This document shows, piece after piece, positions 1-5,160 of a stretch of 6,576 bases of DNA (its first letter is position 1; every line of letters starts with the position of its first letter). Location of the stretch: positions 1 to 6,576 of the forward strand of contig JANLFZ010000357.1 in assembly GCA_024653385.1 (NCBI GenBank). Direction: 5' to 3'. Both the position numbers and the translations under genes were made by a program. This stretch comes from Thermoguttaceae bacterium. GTDB lineage: Bacteria > Planctomycetota > Planctomycetia > Pirellulales > Thermoguttaceae. The notes beneath the pieces were generated by a model. It was given only the letters and a program-made list of their open reading frames with translations, was not told the origin of the DNA and made no database searches.

Positions 1-20
1 ACCCGCGCCGAGCGCGATGT

Positions 21-41
21 AGCGCGTACGCGTTACGCGCT
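21..41 (-). terminator. Short hairpin over the ftsK stop codon, possible terminator
   Basis: Bases 21-28 (AGCGCGTA) are a perfect 8-base inverted match to 34-41 (TACGCGCT), leaving a 5-base loop. The hairpin covers the ftsK stop codon at 33-35. A second, mutually exclusive palindrome, CGCGTACGCG, lies at 23-32. No T-rich run follows on the minus strand, so it does not fit a standard intrinsic terminator; it could stop transcription weakly or protect the mRNA 3' end. The function is inference. Confidence 0.3.
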
Positions 42-2618
42 TTCCGCGCGCCATGGCTGGGGCGCGGCCCCGCCGCGATCTTCCCTGTCTTCGGGCGGTT
101 CGTCCGCGTCGAACGGGCAGTCGCTATCCGGGGCTTGGGGCTCGGTGTGGCGTGGGCCATCGAGCGGATCGTCGTCGCCCTGGCGCGCGGTCGGGTCGCC
201 TGCCGAAGGCGCCACGACGATCTTGTTGCTGCGGCGAGGCACTTGCGCCACCGGCGGCGCGGCGGGCGCCGAGGCGCCGCGCATGCGGTCCCAGTCGGCC
301 AGGGTGATGAGCACCTCGCGGGCCTGCGATCCGTTGTAACTGCCGACGATGCCGTCCTCGGCCATGTAGTCGATCAGGCGCGCGGCCCGGCCGTAACCGA
401 TTCCCAGCGCCCGCTGCAACAGCGAGCAACTGCCGCGGCCCTCGCGCACCACGAGGTCGACGGCCGCTTCGTAGAGTTCGTCCCGGTGGCTTGGGGCGCC
501 GCCTTTCGTCGGGGGAGCGGGCTCGCGGGCCTTGAGCTGCACCAACTCCTTGACGTACTGCGGCTCGGTGGTGGCCACCGCGGCGATCACCCGGTTGATC
601 TCGTCGTCGCTCAAATAGGTACCCTGCCCGCGGATCAGCGTGCTGGTGCCTGGCCAGAGGAAGAGCATGTCGCCGTTGCCGAGGAGTTTATCGGCCCCCA
701 TCTCGTCGAGGACCACGCGGCTGTCGACCCGGCTGGCGACCTGGAAACAAATCCGCGCCGGCAGGTTCGACTTGATCAGTCCGGTGATCACGTCGACCGT
801 GGGCTTCTGGGTGGCCAGCACGAGGTGAATGCCCACGGCGCGGCTCTTCTGCGCAAGGCGGATGATGTGCCCCTCGACCTCCTTCGCCGCGGTCATCATG
901 AGGTCGGCCATCTCGTCGGCGACGATGAGGATGTAGGGCATGTGGGTGGGCACTTGCTTCCATTCCTCGTCGTCGATGGGCTGCATGCGTTCGCGCAGCT
1001 CCTCCTCGCCCAACTGGTTGTAGACGCTCACGTGCCGCACGCCGGCTCGGGCGAGCCACTGGTAACGCTCCTCCATCTTCTCGACCGCCCACCCGAGGAT
1101 CGCCTCGGCCTTGCGCATGTCGGTGACCACGGGGTGCATCAGGTGGGGGATGTTCTTGTACGGGCTCAACTCGACCATTTTCGGGTCGATCAACAGCGTG
1201 CGGACCTCGTCGGGCCGGCGGGTCATGAGCATCGACACGATGATCGAATTGAGGCACACGCTCTTCCCCGTGCCCGTGCGCCCCGCGATCAACAGGTGCG
1301 GCAGGCTCGACAGATCGACCACCATCGGGTTGCCGGCCACATCCTTGCCGAGGAACACCGGGATGCGCATGGTCCGGGCCTTGTCGGCCGTCTCTTCGAT
1401 CACCTCGCGCAGGCGGACCAGTTGCCGCTCGGCATTGGGCACTTCGATGCCCACGGTGTTCTTGCCGGGGATCGGGGCCACGATGCGCACGCTGGGCACG
1501 CGCAGGGCGATGGCCAGGTCGTCGGCCAGGCCCGTGATCTTGCTCAGGCGCAGGCCGGCCTCCAGCTCGACCTCGAACTGCGCGATGACCGGTCCGGTCT
1601 GGATTTCCACCACGCGGATGTGGAACCCGAAATCGGCAAAGGTCTTTTCGAGGATCTTGGCCTTGCGCAGGACATCCTGCTCCTGAAGCTCGAACGAGAC
1701 CGGCTCGCTGGGCAGCAGAAGATCCAGCGACGGCAGTTCGTAATCGTCGGCCGGGCGGGACGCGGCGGCCTCGATCTCCTCGACCACCTCGTCGCGGTCG
1801 CTCTTGCGCGGCTTGCGGATGCGGAGCCCGGCAGCAGGCTTTTCGACCGGCGCGTCGGTCGAAGCCGGCGGAGGGCTTTCGGCCGCGGGAGCAGGCGTGG
1901 CCGTTGCGGCCTGTTTGTCTTTCTTGGTCTTTGCGTCGTCGGCATTGCGTCCCGTAACGCGGATCTCTCGCTCGGTGCCCTGGGGTTCGGCGACCGCGGG
2001 GCCGTCGAGATCGGACCGGCGCCGCCGGGCCTTCTGGACGTAGGCCTTACCCACTTGGGCGGCCCCCCGGCCGAGACCTCGCGCCGGAACCCCCACGATC
2101 CACGCCAGCACGCGGAACAGGGCGTAGTCGGTACACAAGAACAGCCCACCCACCAGCAGGCTGGCCACGACGATGTACGCTCCGACGCTGGCGAAGTGGC
2201 GTTCGAGGAGTCCGCGCGCCGCCACCCCGAGGTATCCGCCAGGACCGATGATCGGGCCGGGCGACGCGCCGGGGGCCGCCATCGCTGCCAGGGCGCAAAC
2301 GCCGACCAGCGACAGAAGCCAGCCGACCAGGCGCATCACGGGGAAACCGATCTTGCGACGCGCCAACAGCGCGGCGTCGAGCACCGCCAGCGAGACGAGC
2401 AAATACCACGCCCCGACCCCCAATCCGGTGAACAGCAGGTTGCTGGCCCATGCGCCCGATCGACCGCAGAAGTTGCTCGCGTCGGTGCGCGGGGGATAGA
2501 CCAGATCGCCCGGCGGGTCGGCAGGGTCATAGCTCAGGAGGCTTGCGCCGAGAAAGGCGCACAGCGCCAACAGTGCCAAGGCGACGAGATCGAGTTTCAG
2601 ATTGCGGTCTTCGAGCAT
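33..2618 (-). CDS. ftsK: DNA translocase FtsK
   Basis: Membrane-anchored, ATP-driven double-stranded DNA pump that clears and sorts chromosomes at the division septum. The 861 residues show the full family order. Hydrophobic segments lie at about 9-28, 57-81, 97-115 and 143-178, with the NFCGRSGA loop before the second. A charged, Pro/Ala-rich linker spans about 195-300. The alpha/beta motor spans about 310-690, with Walker A AGRTGTGKSV at 445-454, Walker B ILIVADEMADL at 563-573 and the LATQKPTVDVITGLIKSN segment at 601-618. The DNA-reading winged-helix gamma domain is at about 711-771, with the conserved GYGRAARLI helix. A 90-residue acidic, Pro-rich tail follows, longer than in typical FtsK. 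The linker is short compared with the E. coli protein. The ATG at 2618 leads directly into the first membrane helix; no clear Shine-Dalgarno precedes it. The upstream gap holds a large inverted repeat. The annotation is secure from motifs; the tail's role is unknown. Confidence 0.97.
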   Translation of the reverse strand: MLEDRNLKLDLVALALLALCAFLGASLLSYDPADPPGDLVYPPRTDASNFCGRSGAWASNLLFTGLGVGAWYLLVSLAVLDAALLARRKIGFPVMRLVGWLLSLVGVCALAAMAAPGASPGPIIGPGGYLGVAARGLLERHFASVGAYIVVASLLVGGLFLCTDYALFRVLAWIVGVPARGLGRGAAQVGKAYVQKARRRRSDLDGPAVAEPQGTEREIRVTGRNADDAKTKKDKQAATATPAPAAESPPPASTDAPVEKPAAGLRIRKPRKSDRDEVVEEIEAAASRPADDYELPSLDLLLPSEPVSFELQEQDVLRKAKILEKTFADFGFHIRVVEIQTGPVIAQFEVELEAGLRLSKITGLADDLAIALRVPSVRIVAPIPGKNTVGIEVPNAERQLVRLREVIEETADKARTMRIPVFLGKDVAGNPMVVDLSSLPHLLIAGRTGTGKSVCLNSIIVSMLMTRRPDEVRTLLIDPKMVELSPYKNIPHLMHPVVTDMRKAEAILGWAVEKMEERYQWLARAGVRHVSVYNQLGEEELRERMQPIDDEEWKQVPTHMPYILIVADEMADLMMTAAKEVEGHIIRLAQKSRAVGIHLVLATQKPTVDVITGLIKSNLPARICFQVASRVDSRVVLDEMGADKLLGNGDMLFLWPGTSTLIRGQGTYLSDDEINRVIAAVATTEPQYVKELVQLKAREPAPPTKGGAPSHRDELYEAAVDLVVREGRGSCSLLQRALGIGYGRAARLIDYMAEDGIVGSYNGSQAREVLITLADWDRMRGASAPAAPPVAQVPRRSNKIVVAPSAGDPTARQGDDDPLDGPRHTEPQAPDSDCPFDADEPPEDREDRGGAAPQPWRAESA

Positions 2619-2643
2619 CGAGCGGCCGGGAGCCGTGAAGGGA

Positions 2644-2747
2644 CACCGCCGCGGTGTGAAACGGAGCCAGGCACCGGCCGGGGCGCCGATTGCCCGCGCT
2701 TCCCGAGGTGGGACCCGGAGCCGGTCCTCGTCTCACACCGCGGTGGC
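2644..2747. repeat. Long imperfect inverted repeat upstream of ftsK
   Basis: The arms at 2644-2662 and 2729-2747 match as inverted repeats at 16 of 19 positions. They include an uninterrupted 11-base match, CCGCGGTGTGA at 2649-2659 against TCACACCGCGG at 2733-2743. Two of the three mismatches become U-G wobbles in minus-strand RNA. Pairing continues less perfectly into the roughly 65-base interior. Each arm carries a CCGCGG palindrome, and the right arm contains the perfect palindrome CACCGCGGTG (2736-2745). In an ftsK transcript the structure would end about 25 bases before the start codon. It could be a dispersed intergenic repeat, a structured leader or a terminator for the methyltransferase gene. 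No target-site duplication is evident and no U tract follows. Confidence 0.6.
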
Positions 2748-2802
2748 GCAGCCGGGCAGTGCCGGCCGCGCAGCGTGGACGCTTCCATGCCCGCGTGGAC
2801 TC

Positions 2803-2817
2803 CTTGTCATCGACAAG
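2803..2817. promoter_or_regulatory. Small palindrome in the ftsK upstream region
   Basis: CTTGTC, a three-base gap and GACAAG form a perfect 6-base inverted repeat. It lies just beside two GCGTGGAC direct repeats spaced by 20 bases, about two helical turns. This arrangement is compatible with a regulator binding site upstream of ftsK, but short matches like these also arise by chance. Confidence 0.2.
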
Positions 2818-2832
2818 CATCGGCCATCAGAC

Positions 2833-2882
2833 CCCACGGCAAGCAGATTCCGTCCGAACCCTCCGTGGGTTTGCCGAAACCC
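2833..2882 (-). terminator. Overlapping hairpins downstream of the methyltransferase gene
   Basis: CCCACGG at 2833-2839 pairs perfectly with CCGTGGG at 2863-2869 across a 23-base loop. GGGTTT at 2867-2872 pairs with AAACCC at 2877-2882 around a tetraloop. Both need bases 2867-2869, so they cannot form together. They lie about 50-100 bases past the methyltransferase stop codon and could help end its transcript. Neither is followed by a U-rich run on the minus strand, so the terminator reading is tentative. Confidence 0.3.
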
Positions 2883-2930
2883 GATCGCCGGAAGAACCGC
2901 GCCACGCGGCACAATCCGCGCAAGCGGTCG

Positions 2931-3944
2931 CTACCTGCCGCTCGTGTGCGGCTTCGTCGCGACGACCACCGAACTCATGTCTTCGGCTTTCACACGCAAC
3001 TCCGGCTCGGCAAACCCGGCGGCCTGAAGGTCCTCGGCGATCTCGTCGAAGGTGAACGTCCCCCCGCGCTGGGTATTGGCCAACATGTTCACGGCAAAGA
3101 AAGCCCCGAACGCGGGCCGGGTCCGGTCGGGCTCCATGACCATGTCGCGGATCGCGATTCGGCCGCCGGGCACCAGCGCGCGGAACACCTTGCCGAACAG
3201 CGCCCGGTTCTCGACACGTCCGTGCTGGTGAATGATCGCGCTGAGCCAAGCGAGGTCGGCCCCGGCGGGCAGCTCGTCGGCATAGAAATCGCCCGGGGCA
3301 AAGTCGACCCGCGCGGCGAACTCCGTGCCACGGAGGCGGTCTCGGGCTTGTTCGATGGCGTGCGGCAAGTCGAAGATCGTCGCCCGGGCTGCCGGCATCG
3401 CTCGCAACAGGGCCATCGTCCAGGTGCCCGAGGCCCCGCCGACGTCCAGAAGGTGCGTAAACGGTGGCGGGTCGAACCGGGCAACCACCGCGTCGGCCAC
3501 CGGGCCCGAGATCGAGTGCATGGCCGCGACAAAGGCGGCCCGGTCGGCCTCCGGGCCGCGGATGCTCGACGTCCTCGGGGCGGGGATTCCCGCCTTGACC
3601 GTCCACGCCAGTTGCGCCCAGCCCCGAAGCACGTTCATGTTGTGGAGCACCATCGGCAACACGGTCTCGGGCGTGCCGTGGCGAAGCAAGGGCTGAATCT
3701 CGGCGGGCACCGAGTAGCGTCCCTGGTCCTTCCGAAGGACGCGCAATGCGACCAGCGCGTCCAGCAAGACCGTCACGGCCCGCAGATCCGCTTCCAACTC
3801 GACCGCAAGCCCTTCGGCCGAGACGGCCCGGCCGCCGATGCACGTGAAAATATCCAACTCGGCCGCCGCGCCGAGCACGCAGGCAGGCCGGAAGCTCCCA
3901 GCCATTTCGAGAAGCTGCCAACGATCGGGCCAAGATTCGGGCAT
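2931..3944 (-). CDS. SAM-dependent O-methyltransferase, dimerising COMT/hydroxyneurosporene type
   Basis: Predicted cytosolic enzyme that moves a methyl group from S-adenosylmethionine to a hydroxyl on a small molecule; the substrate cannot be told from sequence. The 337 residues have the usual family length and order. A helical, winged-helix-like dimerisation region covers about 8-90 (AAELDIFTCI, then VTVLLDALVALRVLRKDQGRYSVP). The Rossmann domain follows, with SAM motif I LLDVGGASGTW at 165-175, the acidic FDLP motif at 191-194 and GDFYADELP at 218-226. IIHQHGR at 237-243 includes His239, which I align to the catalytic histidine of the plant ILHDW motif, and VPGGRIAIRD lies at 258-267. I chose the ATG at 3944 because GAGGTGG sits six bases before it; the longest frame, from 4019, lacks such support. 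It appears to be a single-gene unit, divergent from the transglutaminase pair. No biosynthetic neighbours are visible, so natural-product, quinone or carotenoid-type substrates all remain possible. Confidence 0.9.
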   Translation of the reverse strand: MPESWPDRWQLLEMAGSFRPACVLGAAAELDIFTCIGGRAVSAEGLAVELEADLRAVTVLLDALVALRVLRKDQGRYSVPAEIQPLLRHGTPETVLPMVLHNMNVLRGWAQLAWTVKAGIPAPRTSSIRGPEADRAAFVAAMHSISGPVADAVVARFDPPPFTHLLDVGGASGTWTMALLRAMPAARATIFDLPHAIEQARDRLRGTEFAARVDFAPGDFYADELPAGADLAWLSAIIHQHGRVENRALFGKVFRALVPGGRIAIRDMVMEPDRTRPAFGAFFAVNMLANTQRGGTFTFDEIAEDLQAAGFAEPELRVKAEDMSSVVVATKPHTSGR

Positions 3945-4032
3945 GAAAGACCACCTCGCTTGGGGATTTCCTGTTCGATGCGCCCCGATCATTTCAATCG
4001 ACGCGACGTGCCTCCGCAAGAGGGAAATTCGT

Positions 4033-4061
4033 TTCGGAACAGGTCCGGGCCAATCTACAAT
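4033..4061 (+). promoter_or_regulatory. Candidate sigma-70-type promoter for the transglutaminase pair
   Basis: TACAAT at 4056-4061 matches five of six bases of the -10 consensus. TTCGGA at 4033-4038 is a weak -35 candidate at the ideal 17-base spacing. Transcription would start near 4068 and give a leader of about 39 bases before the GTG start. The -10 is convincing in this GC-rich setting; the -35 is poor. Confidence 0.45.
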
Positions 4062-4091
4062 ACATTAAAGCGGCCAAAGTCGGGTTGGCCC

Positions 4092-4098
4092 GAGGGAG
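4092..4098 (+). promoter_or_regulatory. Ribosome binding site fixing the GTG start at 4107
   Basis: GAGGGAG lies eight bases before GTG 4107. This decides the start of the first transglutaminase gene, whose frame is otherwise open far upstream. The signal peptide beginning exactly at this codon agrees with it. Confidence 0.7.
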
Positions 4099-4106
4099 AT
4101 GCTTTC

Positions 4107-5084
4107 GTGAGAGTGCAATGTCTGGTCGTCCTGCTGGTCTGGCTTGGCGCGGCCGAGGCCCGGGCCCAGTTCCAGGATGAGACGCCGGTCGAGGCGAAGC
4201 CGGGTCAGACCGTGGTGCAGCGGTGGCGGATCGGCATGGCGATTACCGCCGAGGGCAGCGCATTCCGCGGACTGGTCGGCACCACCACCGTGCCGATGGA
4301 CTGGCCCGAGCAGAAGGTCCGCGTGGTCGAGGAAGACCTCTCGCCCGGCGTATCGATCAGCTACCGGAACTTCGAGGGGACCGCGCGGCAGTTGATGGTG
4401 CGCGTGCCGGCGCTTCGGGCGAACGAAGAGGCGCGGGCGGTGGTGACGTTCGAGATTCAGCGTCGTCTGCCTCCGCCGCCGGAGAACCCCGACATCTTCC
4501 GTTTGCCCGATCCCAAGCGGATCGATCGCAAGGTGGCCGCCTACCTCGGCCCCAGCCCGGCGATCGAGAGCGATCACCCCGACGTCAAGCGGCTCGCCGA
4601 GCAGCTCACGGCCAAGAAGCCGACGGCCTGGGGCAAGGTGCGAGCGATCTACGATTGGGTTCGCCAGCATGTCGAGCGCCAGGACAACCGGGGCCAGGAG
4701 ATGAAGAACACGCTGGAAACGCTGAACGATGCCACCGGCGACTGCGACGAGATGACCGGCGTGTTCGTCGCGTTGTGCCGGGCGCTGGGCGTTCCCGCCC
4801 GGATGGTCCGCGTGCCGGGCCACGTCTTCGGCGAGTTCTATCTGCTCGACGAAGAAGGCAAGGGGCACTGGTTCCCGTGCGAGGTGGCCTCGCGCGAGGC
4901 GTTCGGCGGCGTGGTCGATCCTCGGCCGATCTTGCAGAAGGGCGACAACATCCTGGCCGTCGATCCGAATACCCGGCGCAAGACCCGTTTTCGCGTGCTG
5001 CCCGAGACCCTCACCGGCAGCGCAACCGTGCAGGGGGCCCAGCCGAAGATGAAACTGATCTGCGAGCCGGTGCGGGGGAAGTGA
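4107..5084 (+). CDS. Exported transglutaminase-like protein, nucleophile Cys present
   Basis: Predicted secreted protein of 325 residues with a transglutaminase/cysteine-protease fold core. Such domains make or cut amide bonds at glutamine or peptide sites; this protein's substrate is unknown. A signal peptide covers 1-20, with likely cleavage at ARA-QFQDE. An unrecognised, probably beta-rich region with a DWPEQ motif spans about 37-120. The core starts near AWGKVRAIYDWVRQHV at 174-189. Cys213 in GDCDE is the expected nucleophile and His239 in PGHVFGEFYL the expected histidine. The usual third residue, Asp, seems replaced by Glu259 in HWFPCE. RPILQKGDN at 273-281 is shared with the downstream paralogue. 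The GTG start is chosen for its Shine-Dalgarno and the signal peptide; the frame stays open far upstream only because it runs antisense to the neighbouring genes. It is probably co-transcribed with the next gene, 76 bases downstream. Activity is not proven, because the triad is not fully standard. Confidence 0.88.
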   Translation: MRVQCLVVLLVWLGAAEARAQFQDETPVEAKPGQTVVQRWRIGMAITAEGSAFRGLVGTTTVPMDWPEQKVRVVEEDLSPGVSISYRNFEGTARQLMVRVPALRANEEARAVVTFEIQRRLPPPPENPDIFRLPDPKRIDRKVAAYLGPSPAIESDHPDVKRLAEQLTAKKPTAWGKVRAIYDWVRQHVERQDNRGQEMKNTLETLNDATGDCDEMTGVFVALCRALGVPARMVRVPGHVFGEFYLLDEEGKGHWFPCEVASREAFGGVVDPRPILQKGDNILAVDPNTRRKTRFRVLPETLTGSATVQGAQPKMKLICEPVRGK

Positions 5085-5112
5085 GGGATTAGGGATTGTG
5101 GATTGGGGATTG
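5085..5112 (+). repeat. G-rich heptad tandem repeat (GGGATTG type)
   Basis: Four tandem heptads start right after the first transglutaminase stop codon: GGGATTA, GGGATTG, TGGATTG and GGGATTG, followed by a partial GG. The G runs at 5085-5087, 5092-5094, 5105-5108 and 5112-5114 have short ATT-containing loops, apart from one of ten bases, and could form a G-quadruplex in DNA or in the mRNA between the two genes. I recall similar strings in planctomycete intergenic regions, but that is unverified. Confidence 0.75.
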
Positions 5113-5141
5113 GGCGTAGCGGCCGCTTTTCGTGATGAACC

Positions 5142-5150
5142 GAGGTGGAG
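5142..5150 (+). promoter_or_regulatory. Ribosome binding site fixing the ATG start at 5161
   Basis: GAGGTGGAG ends ten bases before ATG 5161. Its GAGGTGG core is identical to the site before the methyltransferase gene. It supports this start over the longer frame that begins with a GTG inside the heptad repeat. Confidence 0.65.
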
Positions 5151-5160
5151 AAAACGTCGC

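Larger units (their letters stand above)
2619..2930. other. 312-base intergenic region with inverted repeats
   Basis: This gap lies between the ftsK start and the methyltransferase stop, both genes being on the minus strand. It holds a long imperfect inverted repeat (2644-2747), two copies of GCGTGGAC exactly 20 bases apart (2773-2780 and 2793-2800), a small hairpin (2803-2817) and two overlapping hairpins nearer the methyltransferase end (2833-2882). Open frames cross it on both strands, but none has a convincing start, binding site or recognisable protein, so I see no gene. I could not identify a clear sigma-70 promoter for ftsK, although the gap is long enough to hold one. Confidence 0.6.
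3945..4106. promoter_or_regulatory. Divergent promoter region
   Basis: This 162-base gap separates two divergently transcribed genes and must hold promoters for both. The methyltransferase side has a strong binding site, GAGGTGG on the minus strand at 3951-3957, but no obvious sigma-70 promoter. The stretch around 4050-4070 is locally AT-rich and might serve both directions. The 25-residue upstream extension of the methyltransferase frame lies here and reads like non-coding sequence. Confidence 0.6.

Noticed and set aside
2619..2930. Insertion sequence or CRISPR array in the intergenic gap
   Set aside because: There is no transposase fragment, no target-site duplication and no regularly spaced set of direct repeats; only inverted repeats and one pair of 8-base words are present.
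2527..3055. Several small open frames on both strands in the gap upstream of ftsK
   Set aside because: They are Arg/Pro/Ala-rich, have no ribosome binding site or known motif, and cross an inverted repeat; GC-rich DNA gives such frames by chance.
3970..4043. Inverted pair CCTGTTC (3970-3976) and GAACAGG (4037-4043) in the divergent promoter region
   Set aside because: A 7-base inverted match within about 160 bases is expected roughly once by chance, and the 60-base spacing is not typical of an operator.
135..4106. Open plus-strand frame that would make a protein of about 1,650 residues fused to the first transglutaminase
   Set aside because: It is antisense to two well-supported genes, its sequence is low-complexity His/Arg/Gly-rich, and a Shine-Dalgarno, GTG and signal peptide place the true start at 4107.
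5098..5160. Earlier GTG start for the second transglutaminase gene, inside the heptad repeat
   Set aside because: The added 21 residues come from repeat DNA and precede the signal peptide; the ATG at 5161 has a good binding site.
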